A program made the translations under genes and the position numbers. 64,000 nucleotides of DNA, taken from NCBI RefSeq assembly GCF_002419815.1, contig NZ_DIGV01000041.1, positions 62,001-126,000 on the forward strand, read 5' to 3'. Within the stretch, counting starts at the first letter, position 1, and every line of letters begins with the position of its first letter. Source of the stretch: Brevundimonas sp. UBA5713 (GTDB lineage: Bacteria; Pseudomonadota; Alphaproteobacteria; Caulobacterales; Caulobacteraceae). Shown in pieces: positions 46,865-55,536 of this stretch. The notes beneath the pieces were generated by a model. The model did no database searches. It was not told the DNA's origin and worked only from the letters and a program-made list of their open reading frames with translations.

Positions 46865-47844
46865 TATTCAGCTCTCGCGCGGCGGTGGGCGAGGGCGGCC
46901 AGCACGGCCATGCGGGCGGCGACGCCCATTTCGACCTGATCTTGAATCAGGGAAACGTCCAGATCATCCGCGACATCGGAATCAATCTCCACGCCACGGT
47001 TCATCGGGCCGGGATGCATGACTTTGGCGTTCGGCTTGGCATAGGCCAGCTTTTCGCGGTCCAGACCCCAGAAGCGGAAATACTCGCGCGTGGACGGGAT
47101 CAGCGCACCCGCCATGCGTTCCAGTTGAAGGCGCAACATCATAACAACATCAACGCCTTGAAGGCCTTCCTTCATGTCGTGATAGATCTCGACATTCCAG
47201 CGCTGGGCCACGCTGGGGATCAGGGTCGGTGGACCGACAAGGCGCACATTGGCCCCCATCATTTGCAGCAGGGCGATGTTGGAGCGGGCGACGCGGCTGT
47301 GGGTCACGTCGCCACAGATAGCGACCGTCAGGCCGCCCACGTCACCGAAAGTGCGGCGCAGGGTCAGCAGGTCCAGCAGGGCTTGGGTCGGGTGTTCGTG
47401 GCGTCCGTCACCGGCATTCACAACCGCGCAACCCACTTTTTGCGACAGCAGGTCCACCGCGCCGGAGGCCGAGTGGCGCACCACCAAAATCTCCGGCTTC
47501 ATCGCGTTCAACGTGACTGCGGTGTCGATCAGGGTCTCGCCCTTCTTTACCGAGGAAGAGGCAACCGGCATGGTGACCACATCCGCGCCCAGCCGCTTAG
47601 CGGCGATCTCGAACGAGGAACTGGTGCGGGTGGAGTTCTCGAAGAACAGGTTCACCACGGTCTGGCCGCGCATCACGTCAACGCCCTTGGCGGACTGGCG
47701 GTTGAAGTCGACGAAGGCGTCGGCCAAATCCAGCAAGGCCATGGCGGCGGGCGGATTTAGATCCGCTGCGGCAAGAAAGTGGGCTTTGGGAAACGGCGTC
47801 AGCCGCTCCTGAATGATTTCGGTGACGGTGGCGGCTTGGGTCAT
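46864..47844 (-). CDS. pyrB: Aspartate carbamoyltransferase catalytic subunit
   Basis: A 326-residue enzyme forming carbamoyl aspartate in pyrimidine synthesis. The carbamoyl-phosphate site is FFENSTRTSSSFE (about 68), followed by HPTQALLDLLTL, and the aspartate-binding MMLRLQLERM and HPGPMNRGVEI. It is followed directly by the pseudo-dihydroorotase, its likely complex partner. Confidence 0.96.
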   Translation of the reverse strand: MTQAATVTEIIQERLTPFPKAHFLAAADLNPPAAMALLDLADAFVDFNRQSAKGVDVMRGQTVVNLFFENSTRTSSSFEIAAKRLGADVVTMPVASSSVKKGETLIDTAVTLNAMKPEILVVRHSASGAVDLLSQKVGCAVVNAGDGRHEHPTQALLDLLTLRRTFGDVGGLTVAICGDVTHSRVARSNIALLQMMGANVRLVGPPTLIPSVAQRWNVEIYHDMKEGLQGVDVVMMLRLQLERMAGALIPSTREYFRFWGLDREKLAYAKPNAKVMHPGPMNRGVEIDSDVADDLDVSLIQDQVEMGVAARMAVLAALAHRRARAE

Positions 47845-47888
47845 CGAGTAGCCGCTATAGGCGTGACTCGCGCCTGAGGGAATAGGCG

Positions 47889-47915
47889 GACGCCATCCGA
47901 ATGGTGGATGGCGTC
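47889..47915 (-). terminator. Strong hairpin between ruvX and pyrB
   Basis: A perfect 10-bp stem, GACGCCATCC with its complement and a seven-base loop, 20 bp after the ruvX stop. No T run follows, so it may be a weak terminator, a transcript-stabilising element or a pyrB leader structure. Confidence 0.45.
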
Positions 47916-47935
47916 ACATCAGGTTTCCGAATATC

Positions 47936-48433
47936 TCAGATTTGACCGCTGCTGATGCGCAATTGGTCGAGCGCGCCCTGCAGAATCCACGATGCCGCTG
48001 TACGGTCCACGACCTCGGCACGGCGTTTGCGGTTCAGGTCCAATTCTTCGATCAGGAAGCGTTCGACGCCTGCGGTGGAAAGGCGCTCGTCCTGAAAGGC
48101 CACATTGACAGGGCGCAGGCGTTCCAGATTACGGGCAAAGGCGCGGCAAGACTGGGCGCGCGGGCCCTCGGTACCATCCATGTTCAGCGGCAGGCCAATG
48201 ATCAGAGCCGATACATTGCGCCCCTCCATCAGCTTGAACAGCTCTTCCGCTTCGAGGGTGAATTTGCTCTTGCGGATAAGCTTGAGCGGGCTGGCGATCA
48301 TGCGGCTTCCGTCGGAAACGGCGACGCCGATGGTCTTCTCGCCAAGGTCCAGTCCGATCCACGGTGTGTTCGGGGGGCAGGCGGCGGGCAGGTCTTTTAG
48401 GTCAAATACAGGCACGTGCGTCCCATAATGCAT
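47936..48433 (-). CDS. ruvX: Putative pre-16S rRNA nuclease RuvX/YqgF
   Basis: A 165-residue RNase H-fold protein. The first acidic motif is WIGLDLGEKTIGVAVSDG (about 25-42), followed by LIIGLPLNMDGTEG, FQDERLST and the terminal acidic VVDRTAASWILQGALD. It matures the 5' end of 16S rRNA. It is divergent from gatC. Confidence 0.94.
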   Translation of the reverse strand: MHYGTHVPVFDLKDLPAACPPNTPWIGLDLGEKTIGVAVSDGSRMIASPLKLIRKSKFTLEAEELFKLMEGRNVSALIIGLPLNMDGTEGPRAQSCRAFARNLERLRPVNVAFQDERLSTAGVERFLIEELDLNRKRRAEVVDRTAASWILQGALDQLRISSGQI

Positions 48434-48535
48434 AGCGAAACGCTTGTCGAAGGCGCGGCGGGACGGTAACCCACGACTTTAATGTACGCGCTACGACTCC
48501 CTATCGCTGCGCGTCCGGATTTTTCGGAGACTTTC

Positions 48536-48823
48536 ATGGCTATCGACGCCGCGACGGTGAGGCGGGTTGCCCACCTCGCCCGTATCAAGACCCCCGAGGA
48601 ACGACTGGAGCCGCTGGCCCAGGAGCTGAATGGCATCCTGAATTGGATCGAGCAGCTGAACGAGGTCGATGTGGACGGTGTCGAACCGATGACCTCGAAC
48701 GTAGCCCAGACCCTGCGTCTGCGTGAAGACGAAGTGACCGACGGCAACAAGGTTGCCGACGTCCTGTCGAACGCGCCGAAGTCGGCTGACGGCTTCTTCG
48801 TCGTCCCGAAGGTCGTGGAGTAA
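48536..48823 (+). CDS. gatC: Asp/Glu-tRNA amidotransferase subunit C
   Basis: A 95-residue subunit that stabilises GatA. MAIDAATVRRVAHLARI and VDVDGVEPMTSN are family blocks, and the length is normal. ATG 48536 is chosen over an upstream ATG that adds 18 unrelated residues. First gene of the gatCAB operon, which makes Gln-tRNA and/or Asn-tRNA by transamidation. Confidence 0.96.
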   Translation: MAIDAATVRRVAHLARIKTPEERLEPLAQELNGILNWIEQLNEVDVDGVEPMTSNVAQTLRLREDEVTDGNKVADVLSNAPKSADGFFVVPKVVE

Positions 48824-48827
48824 GTTT

Positions 48828-50306
48828 ATGAGCGACCTGACCAAACTGACGCTGGCCGATGCTGTTGACGGCCTCAGGACCAAGCAATTCTCGTCGGAAG
48901 AAATCACCAAGGCCTTCCTTGGCGAGATCGAAGCCGCCAACCCGACCCTGAACGCCTATGTCGAAGTCACCGGCGAAAAGGCTCTGGAACAGGCCCGTGC
49001 CTCGGACGACCGCATCGCCAAGGGCGAGGGCGGCGATCTTGAAGGCGCACCACTGGGTATCAAGGACCTGTTCTGCACCGAGGGCGTGCAGACCACGGCA
49101 GGCTCGAACATGCTGCGCGGCTTTGTCCCGCCGTATGAATCGACTGTCACCGCCAACCTGTGGCGTGACGGCGCGGTCATGCTGGGCAAGCTGAACATGG
49201 ACGAGTTCGCCATGGGCTCGGCTAACGAGACCTCTGCCTTCGGTCCGGTTGTGAATCCTTGGAAAGCCAATGGCGATGATGCCCAGCTGACCCCGGGTGG
49301 TTCGTCGGGGGGGTCGGCGGCAGCTGTGGCTGCTGACCTGTGCCTTGCCGCGACCGCATCGGACACCGGCGGCTCGATCCGCCAACCGGCCGCCTTCACC
49401 GGCACCGTGGGCATCAAGCCGACCTATGGCCGCGCCAGCCGCTTCGGCATGGTGGCGTTCGCCTCGTCGCTGGATCAAGCCGGTCCGATCACCAAGACAG
49501 TCAAGGACTCGGCCATCCTGCTGAACTCCATGTGCTCGTTCGACACCAAGGACTCCACCAGCCTCGACGTTCCGACGCCGGATTGGGCCGCTTCGGTCGG
49601 TCAATCGGTCAAGGGGCTGCGCATTGGCGTTCCGGCGGAATACGTCGTTGACGGCATGCCGGAAGAGATCAAGGCCCTCTGGGCCCAAGGCGTTGAGTGG
49701 CTGAAGGCTGCGGGCTGCGAGATCGTCGAGATCAGCCTGCCGCACACCAAATACGCCCTCCCGACCTATTACATCGTAGCTCCGGCAGAAGCCTCCTCGA
49801 ACCTCGCCCGTTATGACGGCATGCGTTTCGGCCACCGCGCCGAAGACTTCTCTTCGCTGGATGACCTGTACGCCGCTTCGCGCGCTGAAGGCTTCGGCAA
49901 GGAAGTACAACGCCGCCTGACCATCGGTGCCTATGTTCTGTCGGCTGGCTTCTATGACGCCTATTACGTCCGCGCCCTTAAGGTGCGCCGCCGTATCGCC
50001 GAGGACTTCGACAATGTCTGGGGCAAGGTGGACGCCATCCTGACGCCTTCGACGCCGTCGGCCGCCTTCAAGCTGGGCGACAAGCAGATCGACCCGCTGA
50101 CCATGTATCTGAACGACGTCTTCACCGTCACGACCAACCTGGCGGGTCTTCCGGGCATTTCGGTTCCGGCTGGTCTGGACGCGAACGGTCTGCCGCTGGG
50201 CCTTCAGGTCATCGGTAAGGCACTGGATGAAGAGACCGTCTTCAAGGTCGCAGGCGCGATCGAAGACAGCGCCGGTTTTGTTTCCAAGCCGGCTAAGTGG
50301 TGGTGA
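48828..50306 (+). CDS. gatA: Asp/Glu-tRNA amidotransferase subunit A
   Basis: A 492-residue amidase-signature glutaminase. The triad is seen in PLGIKDLFCTEG (Lys about 78), TPGGSSGGSAAAVAA and SDTGGSIRQPA (Ser about 176). It frees ammonia from glutamine and channels it to GatB. ATG 48828 lies four bases after gatC. Confidence 0.97.
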   Translation: MSDLTKLTLADAVDGLRTKQFSSEEITKAFLGEIEAANPTLNAYVEVTGEKALEQARASDDRIAKGEGGDLEGAPLGIKDLFCTEGVQTTAGSNMLRGFVPPYESTVTANLWRDGAVMLGKLNMDEFAMGSANETSAFGPVVNPWKANGDDAQLTPGGSSGGSAAAVAADLCLAATASDTGGSIRQPAAFTGTVGIKPTYGRASRFGMVAFASSLDQAGPITKTVKDSAILLNSMCSFDTKDSTSLDVPTPDWAASVGQSVKGLRIGVPAEYVVDGMPEEIKALWAQGVEWLKAAGCEIVEISLPHTKYALPTYYIVAPAEASSNLARYDGMRFGHRAEDFSSLDDLYAASRAEGFGKEVQRRLTIGAYVLSAGFYDAYYVRALKVRRRIAEDFDNVWGKVDAILTPSTPSAAFKLGDKQIDPLTMYLNDVFTVTTNLAGLPGISVPAGLDANGLPLGLQVIGKALDEETVFKVAGAIEDSAGFVSKPAKWW

Positions 50307-50308
50307 GC

Positions 50309-51802
50309 ATGAGCGCGAACGCAACAGTCATCAAAGGCCGCACCGGCGATTGGGAAATCGTCATGGGTCTGGAAATCCACGCTCAGGTCGCTTCGAAGGC
50401 CAAGCTGTTCTCCGGCGCGGCCGTCGGCTTCGGCGCGGGTCCGAACGAGCAGGTCTCGCTTGTGGATGCCGGTTTCCCGGGCATGCTGCCGACCCTCAAC
50501 AAGTTCTGCGTCGAGCAGGCTGTGAAATCGGGTCTGGGCCTTCGTGCGCAGATCAACCTGAAGTCCCAGTTCGACCGCAAGAACTACTTCTATCCGGACC
50601 TTCCGACCGGCTATCAGATCAGCCAGCTCTATCACCCGATCGTGGGTGAGGGCGTGGTCGAGGTCGAGGCCGAAGACGGCACCTTCTTCAACGTCGGCAT
50701 CGAGCGACTGCATCTCGAGCAAGACGCGGGTAAGCTGATCCACGACCTGTCGCCGACGGATTCCTACGTTGACCTGAACCGTGCGGGCACCGCCCTCATG
50801 GAAATCGTGTCGCGTCCGGACATCCGCTCGCCGGAACAGGCTGTGGCCTATGTGAAGAAGATCCGCACCATCCTGATGTACCTCGGCACCTGCGACGGTG
50901 ACATGGAGAAGGGTAACCTGCGCGCGGACGTGAACGTGTCGGTTTGCCCGGTCGGCAACTACGACAAGTTCAAGGAAACCGGCGATTTCGGCTTCCTCGG
51001 TACCCGCTGCGAGATCAAGAACGTCAACTCGTTCCGCTTCATCTCGCAGGCCATCAATTATGAGGCCCGTCGCCAGATCGAGATCATCGAGGACGGCGGC
51101 AAGGTCGATCAGGAAACCCGCCTGTACGACCCGACCAAGGGCGAGACGCGCTCCATGCGTTCGAAGGAAGAAGCGCAAGACTATCGCTACTTCCCGGATC
51201 CGGACCTGCTGCCGTTGGTTCTGGAACAGGCTTGGGTCGACGACATCAAGGCCAACCTGCCGGAACTGCCGGATGACAAGCGCCGTCGCCTGATGGATCA
51301 GTACGGTTTGTCGCAATACGATGCCATCGTCCTGATTTCGGAACAGGCCAAGGCTGACTATTTCGAGGAAGCTGCAAAGGGCCGTGACGCGAAGCTGGTT
51401 GCCAACTGGGTGACGAACGAGGTTTCGGCTCGTCTGGCCGCCGACCATCGCGACTTTAGCGACAACCCGCTTCCGGCTGCGCACGTGGCCGAGCTGGTTG
51501 AGCTGATCGAAACGAACGTCATCTCGTCCAAGATCGCCAAGGAAGTGTTCGACCACGTCTGGAACGGGGAAGGCTCGCCGTCGGAAGTTGTCGAAAAGCA
51601 CGGCCTGAAGCAGGTCACCGACACCGGTGCCATCGAGAAGGCTGTCGATGACATCATCGCCGCCAACCCCGATAAGGCCGCTGCCGTCGCCGAGAAGCCG
51701 CAAGCGATCGGCTGGTTCGTCGGTCAGGTCATGAAGGCCACCGGCGGCAAGGCCAATCCGGCTGCGGTGAATGAGATCCTGAAGGCAAAGCTGGGTCTTT
51801 GA
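50309..51802 (+). CDS. gatB: Asp/Glu-tRNA amidotransferase subunit B
   Basis: A 497-residue kinase/transamidase subunit that activates misacylated Glu-tRNA(Gln) or Asp-tRNA(Asn). Landmarks are WEIVMGLEIHAQV, KNYFYPDLPTGYQISQ and LEQDAGKLIHD; the C-terminal helical/YqeY tail (about 345-497) binds the tRNA. ATG 50309 lies two bases after the gatA stop. Confidence 0.97.
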   Translation: MSANATVIKGRTGDWEIVMGLEIHAQVASKAKLFSGAAVGFGAGPNEQVSLVDAGFPGMLPTLNKFCVEQAVKSGLGLRAQINLKSQFDRKNYFYPDLPTGYQISQLYHPIVGEGVVEVEAEDGTFFNVGIERLHLEQDAGKLIHDLSPTDSYVDLNRAGTALMEIVSRPDIRSPEQAVAYVKKIRTILMYLGTCDGDMEKGNLRADVNVSVCPVGNYDKFKETGDFGFLGTRCEIKNVNSFRFISQAINYEARRQIEIIEDGGKVDQETRLYDPTKGETRSMRSKEEAQDYRYFPDPDLLPLVLEQAWVDDIKANLPELPDDKRRRLMDQYGLSQYDAIVLISEQAKADYFEEAAKGRDAKLVANWVTNEVSARLAADHRDFSDNPLPAAHVAELVELIETNVISSKIAKEVFDHVWNGEGSPSEVVEKHGLKQVTDTGAIEKAVDDIIAANPDKAAAVAEKPQAIGWFVGQVMKATGGKANPAAVNEILKAKLGL

Positions 51803-51895
51803 TACTTGGGGGCTGCGGCCCCCAAACCCCCGGCTTGTCGCTATCGCTCGCCACGCGGTGGCTCGCTGCTTGAGCGACATAGGTGTGGCTAACAA
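51803..51895. repeat. Intergenic palindromic element after gatB
   Basis: A tight hairpin, TGGGGGCTGCGGCCCCCA, is followed by a C-run and then by several short inverted segments around 51836-51879 (GTCGCT ... AGCGAC). The form resembles repeated intergenic elements of alphaproteobacterial genomes. Only one copy is in the window, so repeat status is an inference. Confidence 0.4.
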
Positions 51896-51929
51896 AAAAG
51901 CCCCTGAAGCTTTGGCTTCAGGGGCTTCT
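51896..51929 (-). terminator. Terminator of the first RcnB-like gene, possibly shared with gatB
   Basis: A 13-bp stem (51898-51910 with 51915-51927), loop TTTG, with an A run on the left and a T-rich right side. It lies between the convergent gatB and RcnB-like genes and could serve both. Confidence 0.75.
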
Positions 51930-51947
51930 TTATGTTCTGCGTGAGGC

Positions 51948-52928
51948 CTACCAGCGCCAGGCGTCGCTGATGACTTCGATGATGTAACCGTCGTATTCGT
52001 CGATCAGATAGATCGAGTTATCGACATAGACCCAGCGCGTGCCGGGCGGCGGGTAACCGAGGCCATAGGTGCGGTAGTCGTTCACCTGATAGCGCCAGAA
52101 AACATCCGGCAAGAACTGACCGACGCTCCAGCGGCGGTTCCAATAGGAACGCGGCACGCTGTAGTAGCCATAACCGGGTGCGAAATAGAAACCGACGCGA
52201 ACACCGCTCCAGCCACGGAAGCGATTGTCGCTACGCCACCAGTCGGGGCGGTGGCGACGATCGAAATCACGGCGCCACTGGTCGCGGTTCCAGTTCCGCT
52301 GGAAGTCGCGATAGTGGCTGCGGTCACGGTCTCGGCGCACTTGCGGGCGGCGGTTGTCGCTCTGCCAGCGGTCGTTGCGGCGGTCATCCGGGCGGTAGTC
52401 GGGGCGATCACGACGTGGGTCGTTGCGGCCATCCTGTCGCGCATCCGGGCGTCGGGTGTTTTCCCAACGATTTTCGGGGCGGCGGTCCTGATCGCGAGAA
52501 CGGTCAGGGGCAGGGCGGTTGTTGTCCGGTCGTGCTTGTTGCGGGCGCTGGCTATCCCAACGGCGACCTTGCTCCGTACGGTTCACGTCCGGACGTGCCT
52601 GACGCGGGGTGTCCGGACGGCGATCTGGACGCAGTTCCGGATTTTCACGGCGCGGCTGGCTGCGATCTGGGCGGGCCTCTGAGCGCGGGCGCATCTCTTG
52701 CGGTCGCTGTCGCGGTTCTGCACTGCGCGGCGGACGAGCTTCACGCCGTTCGGCACGGGGCTGCTGTCGCTGTTCTGGGCGACGCTCGGCGCGCGGCTCG
52801 CTGCGGCGTTCACCGCCGCGTTGCGGGCGTTCCATGGAAGGGCGCTCTTGAGCCAGCGCCGCAAGTGGTGCCGCAGTAGGCACCACAAAACTGGCGATGG
52901 CCGAGAACATTAGAAGAGAGCGTTTCAT
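51948..52928 (-). CDS. RcnB-family periplasmic protein with a long Arg/Pro-rich linker
   Basis: A 326-residue exported protein. The signal peptide (MKRSLLMFSAIASFVVPTAA) is followed by about 170 residues made almost entirely of Arg, Pro, Asp, Gln and Glu, then an RcnB-like C-terminal domain (about 240-326) with VNDYRTYGLGYPPPGTRWVYVDNSIYLID. The family is linked to periplasmic nickel/cobalt homeostasis in E. coli, but most members are uncharacterised. The linker looks disordered and strongly basic. A paralogue follows at 53084. Confidence 0.82.
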   Translation of the reverse strand: MKRSLLMFSAIASFVVPTAAPLAALAQERPSMERPQRGGERRSEPRAERRPEQRQQPRAERREARPPRSAEPRQRPQEMRPRSEARPDRSQPRRENPELRPDRRPDTPRQARPDVNRTEQGRRWDSQRPQQARPDNNRPAPDRSRDQDRRPENRWENTRRPDARQDGRNDPRRDRPDYRPDDRRNDRWQSDNRRPQVRRDRDRSHYRDFQRNWNRDQWRRDFDRRHRPDWWRSDNRFRGWSGVRVGFYFAPGYGYYSVPRSYWNRRWSVGQFLPDVFWRYQVNDYRTYGLGYPPPGTRWVYVDNSIYLIDEYDGYIIEVISDAWRW

Positions 52929-53020
52929 GTGCGTTTCCTTCGCACCAAGTGTCGATAGTGTCAGCATCGACCCTTCCACCTGAACATCGACTGAACGGTG
53001 TTGTTATCTGAATACGGGTA

Positions 53021-53055
53021 CAAAAAGGCCCCATAAGACAATGTCCTATGGGGCC
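53021..53055 (-). terminator. Terminator of the second RcnB-like gene
   Basis: A stem of about 13 bp with one mismatch (53027-53039 with 53043-53055), followed by five T on the minus strand, 29 bp after the stop. Confidence 0.75.
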
Positions 53056-53083
53056 AGTTTAAAGCGATGACTGAAACCGTCGC

Positions 53084-53647
53084 TTAATAAACGCCGCTCA
53101 GCACGCTGGCGATAAGACCCGTGGCAACGGCCATCAGCACGATATCGTTGCCAGCGTGTACGTAGCGGTAGCCGCGCGGGGCCGGTCGTAAGCCATAAAA
53201 GCCCGGATCACGGACGTAGTAGGTACGATAGGCCGAAGGAAGATAGGCCCCCGTGCGCCAGCGATAGTCGCGATAGCGCGGGTCTACACGGTAATAGCCA
53301 TAACCCGGCGCGTACCAATAACCGGCGCGAGTGCCACGATAGTCACGGAACTCCGGACGACCGCGCCACCAGTTGCGATCCCCACGGTTCCAGCGCGCGG
53401 GTGGAGCCGCATAACGCGGACCGTTGTGGGGGCGCACATGATGCGGTGGCGGGCGGTGATCCGCTCGCCAGTCGCGCACCGGACCGCGATAATCGGGGCC
53501 GCGGCGATCCGGGCCGCGATGGTCCGAACGGCGGTCATAACGGTCGTGGCGGTCACCACGATGACGATCTTGCGCTTGCGCCAGCATGGGGGCGGCCGTG
53601 CTGGCCAGCGCCAATGCCACGATGGCGGCTTTTGTACCGAGTTTCAT
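53084..53647 (-). CDS. RcnB-family periplasmic protein
   Basis: A 187-residue exported protein: signal peptide (MKLGTKAAIVALALASTAAPMLAQA), a His/Arg/Asp/Pro-rich segment (about 28-95), then the RcnB domain with TYYVRDPGFYGLRPAPRGYRYVHAGNDIVLM and a final hydrophobic segment GLIASVLSGVY. The His-rich segment could bind metal. It is a paralogue of the gene at 51948 with a much shorter linker. Confidence 0.82.
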   Translation of the reverse strand: MKLGTKAAIVALALASTAAPMLAQAQDRHRGDRHDRYDRRSDHRGPDRRGPDYRGPVRDWRADHRPPPHHVRPHNGPRYAAPPARWNRGDRNWWRGRPEFRDYRGTRAGYWYAPGYGYYRVDPRYRDYRWRTGAYLPSAYRTYYVRDPGFYGLRPAPRGYRYVHAGNDIVLMAVATGLIASVLSGVY

Positions 53648-53786
53648 GGTCGACTCCATTCGTCTGGCCCTGTCACCGCGAAGATGGACGCCCGCGTCTG
53701 AACCGAAACTGAACCGTGCTGACAGGGAAGTTGCGGACAGAAAATCAATCGCTAAGTTGAACAGCGTTCACGAATGGAGAGATGCA

Positions 53787-54506
53787 ATGGCGGCCCCGAT
53801 CGAGCTTTGGTACTGGCCCACGCCCAACGGCTGGAAGATCTCCATCGCACTGGAAGAAATGGGCCTACCGTACGAGGTGAAGTACGTGAACATTGGCGCG
53901 GGCGAGCAGTTTACGCCCGAGTTCCAGGCGCTCAGCCCTAATGGCCGCATGCCCGCTATCGTCGATCCGGATGGACCGGACGGTCAGCCGATCAGCCTGT
54001 TCGAAAGTGGTGCCATCCTGCAATATCTGGGGCGCAAGACGGGCCAGTTCTATCCGCAGGATGAACGCGGGCGAGCCAATGTAGATCAGTGGCTGTTCTG
54101 GCAAATGGCCGGTCTGGGGCCCATGGCCGGACAGACCCACCATTTCCGCCAATATGCGCCCGCGATGATCAGCGACCAGCGCCAACTGGCCTATGGCGTC
54201 AATCGCTACACCAATGAAACACACCGCCTTTATAGCGTGATGGACCGCCAATTGCGTGATCGCGATTATCTGGCCGGCGACTATTCCATAGCGGACATGG
54301 CTGCATGGCCGTGGATATTGCCCAAACTTCAGGGCCAAAGCCTTGACGAGTTTCCGGCCTTGAAGGCGTGGCATGAGCGGGTTGGCGCTCGTGAGGCCGT
54401 GCAGAAAGGTCGCGCCGTGGGGGCCGAGTACCGCCGGGACGTGTCAGCAGGCGGCAAGGATGCAGAGCAGGCTCGTAAGCTATTGTTCGGTCAGCGTGGC
54501 CATTAA
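53787..54506 (+). CDS. Glutathione S-transferase, YfcG/Nu-class-like
   Basis: A 239-residue protein. The thioredoxin-like N-terminal domain opens with YWPTPNGWKISIALEEMGLPYEV, and the glutathione site is FESGAILQYLGRK; the all-helical C-terminal domain includes the ADMAAWPW motif. It probably acts as a glutathione-dependent disulfide reductase. ATG 53787 is preceded by GGAGAG. It has no obvious operon partner. Confidence 0.9.
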   Translation: MAAPIELWYWPTPNGWKISIALEEMGLPYEVKYVNIGAGEQFTPEFQALSPNGRMPAIVDPDGPDGQPISLFESGAILQYLGRKTGQFYPQDERGRANVDQWLFWQMAGLGPMAGQTHHFRQYAPAMISDQRQLAYGVNRYTNETHRLYSVMDRQLRDRDYLAGDYSIADMAAWPWILPKLQGQSLDEFPALKAWHERVGAREAVQKGRAVGAEYRRDVSAGGKDAEQARKLLFGQRGH

Positions 54507-54583
54507 CCAATATTTCAAACCAACGTTATTTGAATAGACCTCGAAAGGATCGCGGCAGAAGGCCGGCCTTCGGAGGACTGAAA

Positions 54584-54874
54584 ATGACTGGGGTGCTGAT
54601 TTCGTCTGTAGACCACTTGCCATTGCCGACGCCGGATATGGACGGCAACGCTCTGTTCAAGCTGGGCATGGCCTATTCTTCCGGCACGGACGGTTGTCCG
54701 CTGGATCGCGTTTCGGCGCACATGATTTTTAATCTGGCCGCAATGAAGGGTTCGATCGAGGCGCGTGAGTACCGCCGTGAGATGAGCCAGGAAATGTGCA
54801 GTGAAGAACTGGCCGAAGCCCAGCGCGCGGCGCGTCGCTGGATCGACTCCGGCTCGGCCAGCTGCGCAGCCTGA
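54584..54874 (+). CDS. Small Sel1-like repeat protein
   Basis: A 96-residue protein. One or one and a half Sel1/TPR-like helical repeats are visible: ALFKLGMAYSSGTDGCPLDRVSAHMIFNLAAMKGS and AREYRREMSQEMCSEELAEAQRAARRW. No signal peptide. ATG 54584 has an excellent GGAGG at seven bases. Probably a small scaffold for protein contacts; the partner is unknown. Confidence 0.75.
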   Translation: MTGVLISSVDHLPLPTPDMDGNALFKLGMAYSSGTDGCPLDRVSAHMIFNLAAMKGSIEAREYRREMSQEMCSEELAEAQRAARRWIDSGSASCAA

Positions 54875-54973
54875 TCTGGCGTTTTATAGCGGGCACCGGC
54901 TGAGGTAAGGCTGGACCCGACGGGCGGGTAGGGGTATGCACCGCCTCAAGATTTGTATTCCTGAGGATTCCGC

Positions 54974-55279
54974 ATGCTTGCTCGCATCTATCGCCCGGCC
55001 AAGACCGCGATGCAGTCTGGCAAGGCCAAGTCGCGCGATTGGCGTCTGGAGTTTGAACCGGCTTCGGCCCGTTTCATCGATCCGCTGATGGGCTGGACCG
55101 GCTCTACGGACATGAATGGTCAGGTCCGTCTGACGTTCGACACCAAGGAAGAAGCCATCGAGTATGCCGAGCGTCACGGTATTGCGTTCCGCCTGCAGGA
55201 GCCGCACGAAGCGCCGGTAATCATCAAGGCCTACGCCGATAATTTCGACACCTACCGCAAGCAGCCGTGGACCCACTAA
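54974..55279 (+). CDS. NADH dehydrogenase accessory subunit, NDUFS4-like
   Basis: A 101-residue protein of the ETC complex I conserved region family (mitochondrial 18-kDa NDUFS4). MLARIYRPAKTAMQSGKAK, WRLEFEP, MGWTGSTDMNGQVRLTFDTKEEAIEYAER and the final YRKQPWTH are typical. It is a supernumerary complex I subunit conserved in alphaproteobacteria. GAGGATT precedes the ATG, and a terminator follows. Confidence 0.93.
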   Translation: MLARIYRPAKTAMQSGKAKSRDWRLEFEPASARFIDPLMGWTGSTDMNGQVRLTFDTKEEAIEYAERHGIAFRLQEPHEAPVIIKAYADNFDTYRKQPWTH

Positions 55280-55312
55280 GCGGCGCGGCTCTGTCGATCT
55301 GAGATTTCAAAA

Positions 55313-55341
55313 GGGCTGGCGAGAATTCGCCGGCCTTTTTT
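55313..55341 (+). terminator. Terminator of the NDUFS4-like gene
   Basis: A 9-bp stem (55314-55322 with 55327-55335) with one G-T pair, followed by six T. Confidence 0.8.
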
Positions 55342-55410
55342 GTACACTTATGACCATAGCCACATCTTGTCGAAGCCACCGAACCTGCTTACCAGTGCGG
55401 CTTCATCCCA

Positions 55411-55487
55411 GCGCCCTTAGCTCAACCGGATAGAGCACCCGCCTTCTAAGCGGACGGTTGCAGGTTCGAGTCCTGCAGGGCGCGCCA
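55411..55487 (+). tRNA. tRNA-Arg, anticodon UCU; prophage integration site
   Basis: Acceptor stem GCGCCCT/AGGGCGC, discriminator G and encoded CCA. The anticodon loop CTTCTAA gives anticodon TCT (55445-55447), and the T-arm is GCAGG-TTCGAGT-CCTGC. One anticodon-stem pair (C27-A43) is a mismatch. An integrase gene reads toward its 3' end 43 bp away, so the 3' half of this tRNA is the probable attL core. Confidence 0.93.
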
Positions 55488-55513
55488 GGGTTTTAGAGGT
55501 AATTGGCTGAAAC

Positions 55514-55536
55514 GTTTTTACAGCGTTTTTTACAGC
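55514..55536. repeat. Direct repeat next to attL, possible integrase arm sites
   Basis: GTTTTTACAGC and GTTTTTTACAGC lie in tandem 27-49 bp from the tRNA end and overlap the integrase stop. The position suits arm-type integrase binding sites, but only two copies are visible. Confidence 0.3.
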
